A DNA stretch of 64,000 nucleotides from Antedon mediterranea (GCF_964355755.1 NC_092674.1:11229001-11293000), one strand, 5' to 3'; positions 23,710 through 36,489 are shown, numbered from the stretch's first letter. Notes: a model not told the origin generated them from the sequence alone. Made by a program: numbers and translations.

Positions 23710-24964
23710 ATAGTTTAATTTTGTTTTGTATGTCCAGAATTATTTGAAATGTCTGTTTGAAATTTGAATTGTATAGCTTTTGAAAACATGAACAATGGTA
23801 GAACTGTAAAAAGCATTCAAAAGAATATAGAAAAAACAGCAAAATGAAATTTGAGTCTAAGTGGACCGTGACGCAAACTTAACCCGATAAGTACAAACAT
23901 TATTTGGGAAGGGAATTTCCAAACTACGAATTAGCCATCGCTTCAGTGCTTTTCCTAATGAAGAATTTAGTAAAGGTATTTAGACTGCCTTGAATTTCAA
24001 GTCCTTTGGTCCACTCTAGTTACCTAATAGTTTGCTTATATTCACTGGCAATTAAACTTAGTTATCTCCCCTTGTTCCCAGCTAAGCCTAGATCAGTTCG
24101 ACACAGCAGATATCTGTCAGTTCAAATCACCTAATACCGCCTTCTATTTCATTGCGAACTGACCTCAAACAGCAGGCCTACTGTGCCAAGCTGCCATGCC
24201 TCATAGCATAAACGCTTTCCTCATAGAACCAGCCTAGTTACACACCAGAGTTTCACATATCATTCTGAATCTCACTTACTACCTTAAAAACAATTCACGT
24301 TTTAAATTCGTGCAGTGCCAAACAGTTATACCCAATTGTGAATCTCTCTATTTCTGCTTGTGGAATATTATTAATGTAGTACTGTTTCCAATCTTAAAAG
24401 TATGTGATGCTATAGAACGCTTAAAGGAACGCTTTATTTAATATCCCTTAGTCGTAGATTGCAATTATAAGATATGTATAAATGATCTATTAATAGACAG
24501 ACAGTGGAACTTAAATTCCACTCTCTATATCTTATCTTGACCATCAAAAGTGTTTCAGTGCAAAATTCCGTTTAACAATTTGTTGTTGTCTTAGTCTGGA
24601 TGTTCAAATTCATTAACCAAAAGCACTGGTATTTATAAATCAATGCTATGTTTATATATATTATTATATATATTTATTATTATATATTCTTAATTGTAGT
24701 AAAATGATAAACATGGAATGTTATTATTGAACATTATAAATAATTATTAATTATTATTTATTAGCAGCCATTTTATCCTGTAAAACATGGTTATGGGATT
24801 ATTGTGAAAGAGCTTTATAGCACAAGCAAGAATCACTGAGCAAAAGTGCATGTACTGTAACATAGTGAGCATAGTTTTCACACATTTTATACAAATTTTA
24901 TACATTTGATCATTTCACAAAATTACCAGCACATTTTTTTATAGGCCCTACCATATTATTATAA
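23710..24964. other. AT-rich stretch with no supported gene
   Basis: No gene or element recognised. The (TATTAT)-rich part at 24650-24775 is simple sequence. Confidence 0.4.
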
Positions 24965-24968
24965 TTAA

Positions 24969-25595
24969 AGCCCCATTCCCTACGTTTTTTAGATCTAATT
25001 TAAGATCACAAACTATATTTAATGTAAAAATAATACTATATGGTCCTATTGCGATAACTTTTTTCGTCTTTAAAACGGTTAAAAATGTGAAAAATAAGTT
25101 GATTCTAATAATTATAGCGGCCCGCTATAAATCCCAAAATGCATTGCGCGCGGATTGATATTTTTGTTTTTCACCTGTAATTCGCCCACTTTTCGATCGA
25201 TCGTGAGGCCAAAACAAATGGAAGACTCCTAACTTTTCAGCGAAAATACCGGGTTTTCCCCAATTTGTATCAACGGAGTCTGGCAAAAATAGAAAGACAA
25301 TTAATGCAGCAACTATACAACGTCAGGCTAGGTATATAGCTCGCGTACGATGTTCGTACGTTACCGATGTTTACCAGCTAGGCCTACAAAACTAAGCCTA
25401 GCTAGGCTAGGCCTAAGACCGTCCACGAGAGGTCGATCGCCGCGAGCTACTTAGGTAGTGCATTGTTTCTCACTTTTTATCATAATTTACCATAAAACGT
25501 ACATTTAAGACAAGGAATGACATGGTTTAATGTTTTTAAAGTGATATATATGTATTATTTTCCAAAAAACGTCCAAAATTGCAGGGAAGGGGTCT
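24969..25595 (+). mobile_element. TTAA-flanked 627-bp MITE, copy B
   Basis: Bounded by TTAA at 24965-24968 and 25596-25599. Ends are AGCCCCATTCCCTACG and, from the right, AGACCCCTTCCCTGC. By my count it differs from 5772-6397 at about a dozen positions, including one extra A in TTTAAAACGG, so both copies spread recently. Same orientation as copy A. No coding sequence. Confidence 0.85.
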
Positions 25596-25604
25596 TTAAT
25601 CTTT

Positions 25605-26550
25605 ATTGTTATATTAATGTAGTGGTAAAGTATTATTCTACACACCCATCAACTTGTCCAATCATATAAATTGAAAGAAATATAAAATATACACACACAA
25701 ACATGCTAATTTTTTAACACTAGCCTACTAGATATTAAAGGAAACTTAATGGCTTTCCCAAACACTTCTCAGCTAGTTGACAAGCTAAAAAATGCCTTCA
25801 TATCTGCTAGCCTAAAGAGAATGAATGAATACTAAATATGGTATACAAAAAAAAAATCATAAAAAACCCAATACAATTTTAGGCCATGAACACATATACT
25901 GTAAACTCTCTAAAGGATTTACTTTTTTTCCTAGACCTAGAAAAAGTAAAGAGAGCAGCGGGATTTTTACTTTAAAAATTGCATGATATGGGCTTGTAAT
26001 AATTAGAGTCCAGTGATACGATTGAAGATGGCGAAGATGACAATTATTGACTTCTGCTTCTCCCTAACCTTCAGGTATATCTACTCATCAGTGATACTGA
26101 AACAAACCTAATAAGAATTATGGGAAATCAATGATAATACACAAATTGATTGTATGACAATTAAACATGGATGCATAAACAACCGATCTGTAATACAAAA
26201 ATAGCTTCATTTATGAGGTCAAAGTTGAAACTTGACATTATTTTGGTGATCAGTGCATGTTTTAATCCTAGTTGAAATGCAGAAATACTAAATCAAACTG
26301 TCACATTATTTATTTTCTTACTTGAATTGAAAAAAATAAATAATTGCATGGCAGACTTTTGTGGAACTGTATAATTTAAAAGACCATTACATCTTGTCAC
26401 TGTGAGCAATATGAACAACCACACAAAGTGGAGTAATCATTTAGGAAAACATCCAACAGACACATGCAATACAAAAGAAATAAAATATAATGTTTGATTA
26501 ATCATCCTCACTGTCTATTACTATCTGTCTTCCATTTTGTATTGTGCACA
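25605..26550. other. AT-rich stretch with no supported gene
   Basis: No gene or element recognised before the tRNA repeat unit. Confidence 0.35.
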
Positions 26551-26803
26551 TATATTTTCAAATTAATAAATTAAATTTCAGTATATCACCGGGCGGTTTA
26601 GAATTAATGTTCATTGCCTGATGTGTCTATAAAAGTATCTCTTCGGAGATCCCGCCTCGTGAATAAAAATACTGAAAGATGAGGGCGTATCAATTTGATC
26701 TCTAGTCCGCGTGCGTACAACTGATGACTAGTGCTGTTCCGCCGTATCTCACCGAGAATGTTAAAGAGTCACTATCCAATCGAGTTTGAACAATACCATG
26801 AAA

Positions 26804-26875
26804 GCCCCAGTGGTATAATGGTTAGGACATCTGCATATCAAGCAGGCGGTCCGAGTTCGAGTCTCGGTTGGGGCG
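26804..26875 (+). tRNA. tRNA with anticodon AUC (nominally Asp)
   Basis: 72 nt, with no CCA in the DNA. The acceptor stem GCCCCAG pairs with TTGGGGC (7 bp, one G-T), followed by discriminator G. The D-arm region GTATAATGGTTAGGAC fits a Pol III A box. The anticodon stem is TCTGC with GCAGG and the loop is ATATCAA, giving anticodon ATC (26837-26839) after a normal U33. The variable loop is CGGT. The T stem is CCGAG/CTCGG with loop TTCGAGT, which serves as the B box. TTTTT lies three bases downstream. AUC would read Asp GAU, and G73 agrees with Asp, but animal tRNA-Asp is normally GUC. The acceptor start GCCCCAGTGG also resembles some tRNA-Arg genes. It may be a working tRNA with a changed anticodon or a well-folded pseudogene. 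Confidence 0.85.
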
Positions 26876-26877
26876 AC

Positions 26878-26882
26878 TTTTT
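26878..26882 (+). terminator. Pol III oligo-T stop of the tRNA
   Basis: Five T residues starting three bases after the tRNA 3' end. This is the standard RNA polymerase III termination signal. Confidence 0.8.
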
Positions 26883-27004
26883 CTCATTCTCACAGATTTC
26901 ATCATCTTTATCGTTTCAAATTAATTAATTAAATTTCAGTATATCACCGGGCGGTTTAGAATTAATGTTCACTGCCTGATATGTTTATATATATATATAA
27001 GAAT

Positions 27005-27236
27005 CAGTAGAATCCATCTATTTGAACACCTCTATTTAGGGGCCACTCTTTATAAGGGACACAGCCTATTGAGGTGGCATACTTTATTAAGGGACATTTT
27101 CCCTTGAAATTAATAAAGGGCAATAATTATATTATACCTAACAGTACTATAGAAACTTCTATGCTAATTAAGTGGATATTTGTGCTCTAAATAAGTGGAT
27201 ACTTGTTGGGTTCCAAATGTGTGATGAGTTCTACTG
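27005..27236. mobile_element. Mariner-type MITE (CAGTAGAAT..GTTCTACTG)
   Basis: 232 bp. The left end is CAGTAGAATCCATCTATTTG and the right end GAGTTCTACTG followed by TA. Internal pieces ACACCTCTATTTAGGGGCC, TAAGGGACAC and TTGGGTTCCAAATGTG belong to a family seen also at 17486, 36490, 46283 and 49836. The left TA is not preserved. Confidence 0.6.
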
Positions 27237-27239
27237 TAC

Positions 27240-28480
27240 GACTGTAAAAATTATTGTTTTGGTAGGGTTTTCTATTACAGTTTGTTATAGAGTTGACTGT
27301 AGTATAGAGTGATAAATACAGTATGTAAATTGGGGCTTGTTTTAATACAGTGCGCTCTCTAACATGATTCAGACTTGATGCAAACAAATGGTAGAGTAAA
27401 TATTCAATGTAGGCCTATTTGTAAAGCATAAATCAATAGTATTTTGATTTTAAGTAGTTAAATGTCCTACCAATCATAACTGGTATCTCTACACAGACAA
27501 AAGCCTGTGGACTATTATTACATTTTTGCTCTGAAAATGAATGAATGCATTTTTGTGAGTAGTGGAATATGGAATAAATGCCTATAGGGTCCATAATACA
27601 GGTGTATAAGTGAGGAAAAGGATGCAGATTACAAGATAGACAAGCTGGAAAGGAGGCTAGCCAAACCACATGGGAGCTAATGTATAGTTTTATTGCAAAG
27701 CTGTTCAAATTTGTTGTACATGTTTTATATAACAACACCAAACTGCAAAGTGGTTAAGTTAGTGGTTAAATGTTCTAAACAGGTGTGGAACATCTCAGAC
27801 AAGGTGAATCAAAATGGGAAGTTTGAATATAGTATAAACAAGGGTATTCTGTGGATGGCAAACATTCAGAAAGAAATTAGACTTTTCACATGTGGACCTA
27901 TACAATTATACTTGCTAAAAAACTGAGTGGTGAACACAGGTGAAACGCACACGCAATGTCTAACGACAACTAGCGTTTGAAATGAATATGAATTCTGTGA
28001 ATATAATCCTAATATAAACATAACAACAATATTTAATAAACAATAATAAAATATACAAATTGACAATTATCAATTGGAAAGTTTTAAAGCAATGTTCATT
28101 ATATTCCCGCTGTATCTTGACATTTCAGCAGGTCTGCTTTTACTTTAATGAACAACTTGGATATCTTAAATAGATGTCCTATCTTCTGCATAACTCCACA
28201 CCTCCCCTCTCCCCCTCTAGTAAGTACTAATAATAAGTTTATCTATGTTACAGTTTGCGAGCAGGAAAATCCAACATTTTTAAAGAGGTTCAAAGTAACC
28301 AATTACTGTACATTGTGAAATTTGTCTGTACCTTATCTCCATACTGAAGTGAATAGCAATAATATTTGAATAATTTTGATATCCACTTTAGACTAATTCA
28401 CTTTATAATATTAGCTGTATTATGTATGGCATGTTGGCTAGTGATACTGAGTGAATATGATTAATATTGTGGGTATCTCT
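27240..28480. other. AT-rich stretch with no supported gene
   Basis: Several 66-102-codon frames are present on both strands and overlap each other; none looks like a protein. Confidence 0.4.
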
Positions 28481-28483
28481 TAA

Positions 28484-28837
28484 TGGGCCCATTTCTATTG
28501 AGAGAGAAACAACAGATAAAAACAGCGTTTTTAATAACTATCTGAACTTGCCAATAAAAATGGGTCCTCGCAAAAAACCCCCAAAAACTACAAATAACCA
28601 ATCTTAAAACACATTTTTAACTGTTGTGATGTGCCCATATATGGACATGATGATGTCATGTCACTACCATATTTAGGCATATCACTACCACATTTGGGCA
28701 CATCAAAGTTTTTTTGTCAAACTAGTTTTATAGTGTAGACAGAGATTAAAGCCCTGTTCACCTACAGTAGATGAAAATAGCCAAAAACTGATTTCTAAGA
28801 AAACCGTTCTTTGCAGTTTTTAAATAGAAACAGGCCC
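28484..28837. mobile_element. 354-bp TAA-flanked element with GGGCC ends
   Basis: TAA at 28481-28483 and 28838-28840. The left end is TGGGCCCATTTCTATT; the right end, reverse-complemented, is GGGCCTGTTTCTATTT. The ends resemble those of the 15373-16181 family (GGGCC, TTTCT) but lack GCTGCC. The dispersed repeat at 28629-28745 lies inside it. Confidence 0.6.
28629..28745. repeat. Dispersed repeat with GTGCCCA inverted ends, copy 2
   Basis: Matches 1981-2096 along its length: ATGTGCCCATATATGGACAT, ATGATGTCATGTCAC, CATATTTAGGCATATCACTA, TTTGGGCACATCA, then oligo-T and AACTAGTTTTATAGTGTAG. Its presence inside 28484-28837 suggests insertion into that element. Confidence 0.65.
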
Positions 28838-29644
28838 TAAAATGAATTATGATCAATCCATTTTAATAACTCCTAACTTCCTTGTAATGAAATACAGACT
28901 TCCTATCTGTGCATGGATGATAAACAATTGTATATTATCTGTTTCTGTTTCCTACTAAAGGATTTTTTTTCCAATTAAAGACCACTTTTTAGGACCATGA
29001 TATTATGATCTTTACCAGTTAGACATCTAAAACGACCAATGACATTTTAGAATTGTGTTTTATGACTACAGAAAAGTGATATCTCATTGAAGGAAATAAT
29101 TAATTTGAAGGCGGCAAACTACAGTACCCTACCAACTTGGTATTTTTAATTATTTTATAAACTGAAATTGCGATAACATATACTGTAAATTTGATTCATA
29201 TTCTTACCAAATTCATGACCATCTTGCTACTGATTATCAATTTGACTCAGTTGTTGTATTTGTTTTTGTAACAGTACTTAGATGTATTTAAATTGTTTGA
29301 TTTAATCATTCATGGTTCATTTTATACCACAGGGATGAGTTAGGGGTCACTGGGGCATCATTCAATACAATGAAAAGTTATAACACTTTATTATGCTAAT
29401 ATAATTGTTGATTTGCATATATTTTGAGGTACAATGACATATTTGCTTAGTATGCAATGTATTTTTATAGTCCTTATTAAAAAAAATTATCTAACAATAT
29501 ATTATAATACATTGTTTCCCCTCCCTACAGTATATTTTGGGGGAAATAAAATATTACACCAGTTTAAGTTGAGCACTTCCTTCCTTGGCAATGCCCACTC
29601 CAAAATACAGGACCCTTTACCATTACTGATAACATTTAATTACC

Positions 29645-29906
29645 TGTATTTATTTATTTATTTTTTTTTTTTAACCATATTTAATGAGGGTGATCCATCC
29701 AGCTATTGCTGATCATTAGGGACCCTCAGAGGTTCACAAGACAAACATATACACAAGATGCTCTACATAAACAAAGTCTTATTACAAGTCTTTGGGAGTG
29801 GAGTTTGGTCCTTAGAAAAAATCCTGACATGTGACTGGACTTAAACCCAGAACCCTTAGAGTGGTAGCCAAGCATCATAACCACCAAGCCACAACTCCAC
29901 TCACGT
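29645..29906 (-). mobile_element. Complete tRNA-derived SINE
   Basis: On the minus strand the head is GAGTTGTGGCTTGGTGGTTA (A box at 29878-29891), followed by CTGGGTTTAAGTCC (B box at 29837-29847). The body runs ACATGTCAGGATTTTTTC, AGACTTTGTTTATGTAGAGC, TTGTGAACCTCTGAGGGTCC. The tail is CACCCTCATTAAATATGG followed by an A-rich TAAATAAA run. The order of head, body and A-rich end is that of a full-length SINE. An 83-bp part of it was the source of spurious open frames on both strands. Confidence 0.75.
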
Positions 29907-29909
29907 CTT

Positions 29910-31640
29910 TTAATATAAAAAAATGTTTTATGGTAGAGTTCAGAATTAATTTTAGATATGATCATTTAAAAATTAATTTTAAATATTACCTAGTACCTCA
30001 TGTATTATTAACGAATAGCGAGAATTTAGTTTATTTTTTCTGTAAACAGATATTACCAATACTAAGACAAGCTTTTAAGTATTACGTGGATACAACAGTT
30101 TATGGTGTTTACATAGTGAGCCATCTCTGCAATTATAATGCTCTTTAGAATCTGATGTGTAAGTGACTATATGTGTTCATTCAACAATTTCAATTTCGGG
30201 TTGAAATATATGTGGATAGCAGATGAGACATTAAGGTGTTGGTCCTGTGGGCAATATGGCTCATGTACACAATAAAGAATGCAGTTAGGGCCTACACTCG
30301 TCAAAAGAAGAGATGGGGATCATCTCCCAAAAAGACTCCAGAAACAAGCCTAAGGACTGGCCTATCTATTGGTGTCTTACACTAAAATATAAATATTTTT
30401 AGTGATTAGTAGCAAATTAAGTTTTCATTAAATACAATATAAAATTATATTAATTTTGTATTTTAAAATATCAATAGAGGCATGGCATGTGATCCTATGT
30501 TATTTAAAATTAAATGAAAAATTATTAGTTTCAGGTTTGGTAATCTATTGCGACTATACCAACATGAGAATTGTACCAGAGTTTAAAATTGCAGTTGCTG
30601 ATATTACCATGATTAGTTATTGTGATGTACCAACATTAAATAAAAAGTAAAACAGGCTAGTTATACATTAACATCTAACAATCACGATGTAATTTTGATG
30701 GACAATTTAATGGTTCTGAATATGACCATTCAAAAAAATAATAGTTAACAAAAGCAGCTATCAAATTTGATGAAGGAGGATACATGATTAAATTGTATTT
30801 TGTTTGGTCTAATGTACAGAATATAAGAACAGTATAGGCCTAGTGTGGTACATTATTATTGGACATTACCATAAGGAAATATCCTCTTCTTAACCTAAGC
30901 CTTAATCACTATTATTATTTCAGGGTCTTTTTGATACTGAATAACAAAAAAATTTTCTTAATAAATTATAATCCTAATTGATATTGTCTTAGCTATTCCA
31001 TCATCAGTAACTTTATCACACTATCCGACGACCTATTGAGGTTATAATTCATAATTAAATTTAAATATTAATATCAATTTGAATGAGAATCAAAGAAACG
31101 GTTTACACTTGAATGGCTCACAAAAAGTAGGTCTTGGTTAATTTGTGTGGTTAATACATTGTGTATAGGTATAGGCTTTCTGTACAGGGAAGTTGTTACT
31201 ATAGTAAACAAAGCTATATATCTACACTGTATTGTGTAGGTAATGCACAGTATAGGCAAGTTGTTTACAAGAGAAAATATAACATATAAACATTAAAATT
31301 AAATATGTACTCTCTACAGTATAGGAAAGTTGTATATTTTTTTCTCTTTTGTGGCGTTAACCACTATTTATTCATTTCATCTTCAACAGGTTAATACCAA
31401 TTATTTCTAATAATAATAATAATAACTAGGAAAGTTGTATATAGAAAATATAGCATATACCATTAACATTATATTCTGTATAGGGATACTGCACATTATA
31501 TACTAGTGCTTCAATACATACAAAAGAAAAATAAAATACTATTTGTTTATTTATTGTAAATAGTAAAACTATATACATGAGTTTTATATCTGAGGAAAAG
31601 ATTACTAGATCATCTCTACAGTTTTATATAAATATATATA
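29910..31640. other. AT-rich stretch with no supported gene
   Basis: No gene recognised. A TA run at 31625-31645 is simple sequence. Confidence 0.4.
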
Positions 31641-31651
31641 TATATAAATCC

Positions 31652-31804
31652 AAAGGCAAATTACTCAAAAAATGACAATGCTGTGGGTATCAGTGGCTGG
31701 ATCTCAATGGAGATACAAAAAAAAAGAAGCGAAAAGCTAAATCAAAACGATAAAGGAAAACAGCCAGAAAAGTTAGCAGAGCTTTCGGGCAACACTAGTG
31801 CAAG
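31652..31804 (+). repeat. Dispersed repeat ending AGCTTTCGGGCAACAC, copy 2
   Basis: Matches 12162-12328. It is directly followed by a SINE at 31830, and a third, poorer copy is at 10951-11029. This copy lacks about 11 bases near its 3' end that the first copy has. Confidence 0.65.
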
Positions 31805-31829
31805 TGAAGGAATTGGGATAACGTCATAG

Positions 31830-32082
31830 TTCTGGTGGTGGAACAAGTCTTCTCGGATAAGGATTATAAACCATAGGTCCAGTGTACACAGTTATAACCT
31901 GTGTGCACTTTAAAGAACCCAGTTCATTATTTGAGAAGAGTAGGAGCTTACCCCGGTGAACTGGTTCACAAAATAGCCCCTGTATCAGGTGGATTACCAC
32001 CTATCTGATAGGACAGTGATTAATTCACTATTGGTAATCCTTGGCCACATTGCCTAAAGACATAAAATAAAATAATAAAATC
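31830..32082 (+). mobile_element. tRNA-derived SINE body (GGTCCAGTGTACAC family)
   Basis: TCTGGTGGTGGAACAAGTC, TTCTCGGATAAGGATTATAA, AGGTCCAGTGTACACAG and TGTGCACTTTAAAGAACCC match 41685 onward. The remainder (GGAGCTTACCCCGGTGAACT and ACCTATCTGATAGGACAG) leads to an AATAAAATAATAAAAT tail. No tRNA head is visible here. Confidence 0.65.
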
Positions 32083-32084
32083 AA

Positions 32085-35000
32085 AACTGGCAAGTGCTGC
32101 CTGGGTGGACAGGAATGAAAGAAATACAACAAAAGGTGTATTATCAAGTAAACCTTGTGTTTATTGCATTTTAATTATATTCTTAACACAGGAAGATCAG
32201 GGGAGATAGGGGATGGGTGTATGAAACCTGCCTGGGCACCCGCAGAACTTTGCAATGCAAAATCTTAGTTAGTTAGGCCCTAGAAATACGGGATTCTCCA
32301 CTGTTTAAGTATCTAATATTATTAAATCAAAGTTACAGAAACCCATTAAATTATTGAAATATTTGTTTAGTGTTTAAAACAAATTAAATATAATATTACT
32401 ACAGTACAGAAATAAATAAGAATTTATTTCAAATATCTGAATAAAATATGATTTTGTTCAAAAATGAATTATTTGAAATAGTTCAAATTACTGACAAAAA
32501 ATATAACAAAGCTCACATTTTATAATTTTAATATTTTTTAAGCGCACAATTTTGATACTAGTTGTTAAACATGGGAGTATTACTATAAAAAACAAATCCA
32601 AATTTTAACCTATTTCTATTATTGTAACATGTAATGCAAAAATATTTGGCTCAGCGCTGTTTTATGCCATAAAATAAATAAATAGTTAGTCCCATTTTTA
32701 TAATAACAATGTTTTTACATTAAGGCTATGACAAAGTGCCCTAATGGGATCCAAAACATATGAGACTTTGAATTTGTTATTTTAGCCATTCTTATTCAAA
32801 TGAATAACAAAACTATTAATAAAAAAAAAAATACTATAATGTAAAAATCAATAATCATAATGGAATAATACCTAGGCTTGCCTAATGCATAAGAGTATGG
32901 TAGGTCTTATTAAAGAATATGTATACATGAGTGTTACACAGTGTTGTAGACTGCACAACAAGTTGTTTCTATACTGTCTGTCTATAGAGAGTACTAACTT
33001 GACATTAAGTTAGCATGTAGATATAAGTAACAGTACTAAGTCAACTAAATCAACATACAACACAATTTAATTGCAAAGAATATATCCACTTACATTTTTA
33101 CCGGGTTAAAATTTCTTAAGATCCATGTACAGATTTGAGCAGAGAAAGGGGGAGATTAAGAGGGCTTAAACAAGCGAAATCTACAGGCAGTGATGAGATG
33201 CTCCAGCCAGCAGCGTGTGTGTGTGTTTTCTGCAATGGCGAGACAGTGTACTGGCTTACTATTTCAACACACACGACCTTGAGTGTTCTTTGAACCTTGA
33301 CCTGTTCTAGTAATGCCCTTCATGGTAGTTCAATCAGTAGACAATGCTTGATGAAAGCTTAGCAAGCTCGCTTGCACATAATATCCAAAATTGTTGCTTT
33401 TGAATGGTATCAGTACGGTCCGTTGGTTGCCGTGGCAGCTGGGAAACCAGCCAATGGCTGTTAGTTTAACATCCGTGTTCAAGTATCTATATACAGTGAA
33501 GAGGTTTTTATCAAAGGTAATTCAAGCATTTTCAACCTACACTATCCGCAAACAGATGTTACAATATAAATATGAAACATAAAAAAATAAAACATGTGTG
33601 AATCCAACTTAAAGCCGACAAAGAAAAGACACAAGATGGTACAGGTACACCAGTCAGCTTAATTAATTTCATACTAACAAAACTTTCTTAATCATTTTCA
33701 TCAATTATCTTTACTAAACAAACAGGACATCATGTTTTTTCAAATAAAAAGTTATTTTAAATAAAAAAAAAACTTAAATGTATATTATTCGTAATGTCAA
33801 CAATCAATGGTACATTCTTTGTATGTATTTTAAAAATTATTTTTCCAAATAAATTCAAATCAAATAAAGATATTTAGAATAAAAATAAACAAATTATTAA
33901 TTATTTCTATTTATTTATGTTAAAATAGTGTAAAACAGTAACAATAACTGGAACTAGATTTTGAAGTGTACTAAAGTTAGTTTGCCGGGTGTATACTAAA
34001 ATTGGTTAATGGCATTGTATTGAACCAGTAACATTTGCTGGGGTCATGTTGTCGCATTAAGATCTAATTATATAGGATTAGTACCGTGATATCAGATATA
34101 ATCTAGCTTAATGAGATCTGATAAGCTTAGAAAGGATTTACTATAGGCCTACACATATTCAAAATATGATATTATGACACTGTTGAATTATAATAATTAT
34201 AGGCCTAATTGATAACAGTATTAGATAAATAGGAACTTAGATTTTATGATTGATATTTCAAACAAAAATTCAAATTATAGTATATTAAATATAAATTGGT
34301 AAATTTACTTTTTCCTGGAATGTAAAGATTAACCATAATTTATTATCGCATTTGGCCCATTATGGAAAAAAACCCCTTTTTATTATTATTTTACATTTTT
34401 AATTAGTTATTGTTTGATAGCATTAACAGCAAATTAAAACAAAAAACATGAAAACTTGAATTGTTTAAAAAAAAATTTACAATATAATTAATTTGTGCTA
34501 AAATATTTTCTATACAATTATATTATGTTGATATGGTTTAAATTAGGCATCATTAGTGTACACTATTTGCTATGCAATCTATTTGGGTGAGTAAAACTGT
34601 AAGGCATTTAGTGCCTAATGCTCCATGAAATTAAACTAAAAAAAATAGTTTATTTTTAATTCAAACAATTAAAATACAACAATATCATATCTGTGTGAAA
34701 GATTTCTGCTTTTGAAATATTTCACCTTCACCTGAATGAACATCATGTTTTAATATGTATGGCATATAAACAATACTGAACATTTAATTGTAAGCTATTT
34801 ATCAGGCATGAAAAGTAGGCCTCTTTTTAAAAATTTACAGTAAATATAAAAAAAAATGTTTGGAAATCTGGTAATACTAAGGTAGTGAAAAGTGTTCAGA
34901 AATGAATAAAAACAAACAAAATCATAATGTTTTATACTGTAAAATAGGTTTAAAAATCACCTGTATTCATGTTTTTTGATTATATGCTTGCATTGTACAA

Positions 35001-36480
35001 ACTAACAATATAAGAACACAAATGAATGCACTTAAAACATGTAAAATAAAAAAATAATTTACAGGTAAAAAACTACTCTAAAGTAATACTGTACTACAGT
35101 ACTAAAGTAGTCTGTGTGTAACTTTTAACTAATGTGGCCTCTTGGTGGCGCTATTTAAAAGTTAATTTCCACATGGAAGACTGCAGTATTAGTTTTAACA
35201 ATTAAACATTCTTCTAAACTTTACAGTGTGTAAACTTTAGGCAAATTACCTGGAAATTGATTAATGTAACCATAGATATTGACATATTACATAAACTTAC
35301 AGTTGGTTGACGGTGGCTCTATCATGTTAAAAGAAAGACATATTTGCATTAAAAGAATTCCTCCATGTTAATAGAAATAATAAAAGTAGGCCTAAGCAAT
35401 GGCATTATTGTTCTGACAATAAATGATTCTACATTGCATTGGACACAAGTGACTTCAAATTGAACTTAACGGTGATCCACGCTGTAGGCAGGGATAAATA
35501 ACATTATAATGAAGTAATTAACTACTCCATTTATATCTAACTTGTTTCAATTCCAGACAGACATCATTCCTATGCATTCACTAATGATATGTCATGTAAT
35601 GTCCATCACCTAACTGTATCATGACAATGCACACTTGTAAGTTTGAAATTTCACTAGCAAATAAACTACAAAACAGCTAAACCATTATGTTAATTCTGTT
35701 AAGTAAGTAAGAATGGTAAGGTTATGTTTGCAATCTTTGTTGTATGAGTATCACAATCTTATTTACAGTTTTCAAAAGTTGATTCTGTAACATCTTTATT
35801 TTCTAATAGTTTCTCCTGTTACCCACTCCCCAGACTGTTCCTGAAAGTTGCTTAGAGGTGTTCCTTGAGTAGGGTGACAGTGTTAACATATGATATATAT
35901 TAGTAATTAATTAATTTAATGATATTATATACTGTAATTAATATCTCGGGAAATTGTCAACTTAATAGGTTGTCATTTCCAAAGGTTCAACTGAAATTTA
36001 GTAATCTATCAGTTTAATATCGTAAAATTCTGAGTAAAATTTTGTGAATACCATATCTGGAATTTTTGTTTCCAATTTGAGAGGTAGCATTATCTGATAT
36101 CACTTCATAAGATTCTTTTTATATCAAAGCATTAGATATATTTTAAATTGCAGTTACAACCTACAACCAGCAAAGTAATTGATAAACATACCCTGTATAC
36201 AAGGAAATCGTTATTGCATAATCAGTGGAATATTAATATCAGACGTATGATTTATGACAAGAATATACTCGTCTGAATTAACAGCAGTAAGGTACAGTAG
36301 TATGATATTCATAAAGAAAAATAATAATCTTAATATGTCATGCTCTGCAGAATGTAATATTATCAACATTACTATAGTAAATTGTGGTACATGCAGTCTA
36401 CCTCTTTGGGATATCCCTATTGAGAGGATACCCATAGGGGGAATTTTTTTGTAAAAAAAACTAGGGGGAAGATATTATGT
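32085..36480. other. Long AT-rich stretch; one short promoter-like patch
   Basis: No coding signal across about 4.4 kb. A (GT)n run lies near 33216-33228. The region 33160-33470 is less AT-rich and includes the possible X-box and CCAAT word listed separately. The rest looks featureless. Confidence 0.4.
33426..33455 (+). promoter_or_regulatory. Possible X-box plus CCAAT word
   Basis: GTTGCCGTGGCAGC at 33426-33439 is close to the RFX X-box pattern (GTTRCC, spacer, RGYAAC; one mismatch at the end). CCAAT follows at 33451-33455. The pair is 12 bases apart in a locally G+C-richer patch. No gene start can be tied to it, and chance occurrence is likely enough to keep this low. Confidence 0.2.
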
Positions 36481-36489
36481 TTTAACACA

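Larger units (their letters stand above)
26556..26990 (+). repeat. 358-bp tRNA-bearing unit plus ~77-bp start of a second unit
   Basis: The first unit is 26556-26913. The second begins at 26914 with the same TTTCAAATTAATNAATTAAA, TATATCACCGGGCGGTTTAG and GAATTAATGTTCANTGCCTG, and is lost at about 26990 where a TA run begins. The offset is exactly 358 bp, with only a few mismatches. The first unit contains the tRNA at 26804-26875. This is the pattern of a tandem tRNA array cut down to one unit and a fragment. Confidence 0.75.

Noticed and set aside
26731-26928. 65-codon frame spanning the tRNA
   Set aside because: It is a read-through of the tRNA gene and its flanks; the cloverleaf explains the sequence.
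29726-29965. 79-codon minus-strand and 105-codon plus-strand frames
   Set aside because: Both overlap a complete tRNA-derived SINE with A box, B box and A-rich tail.
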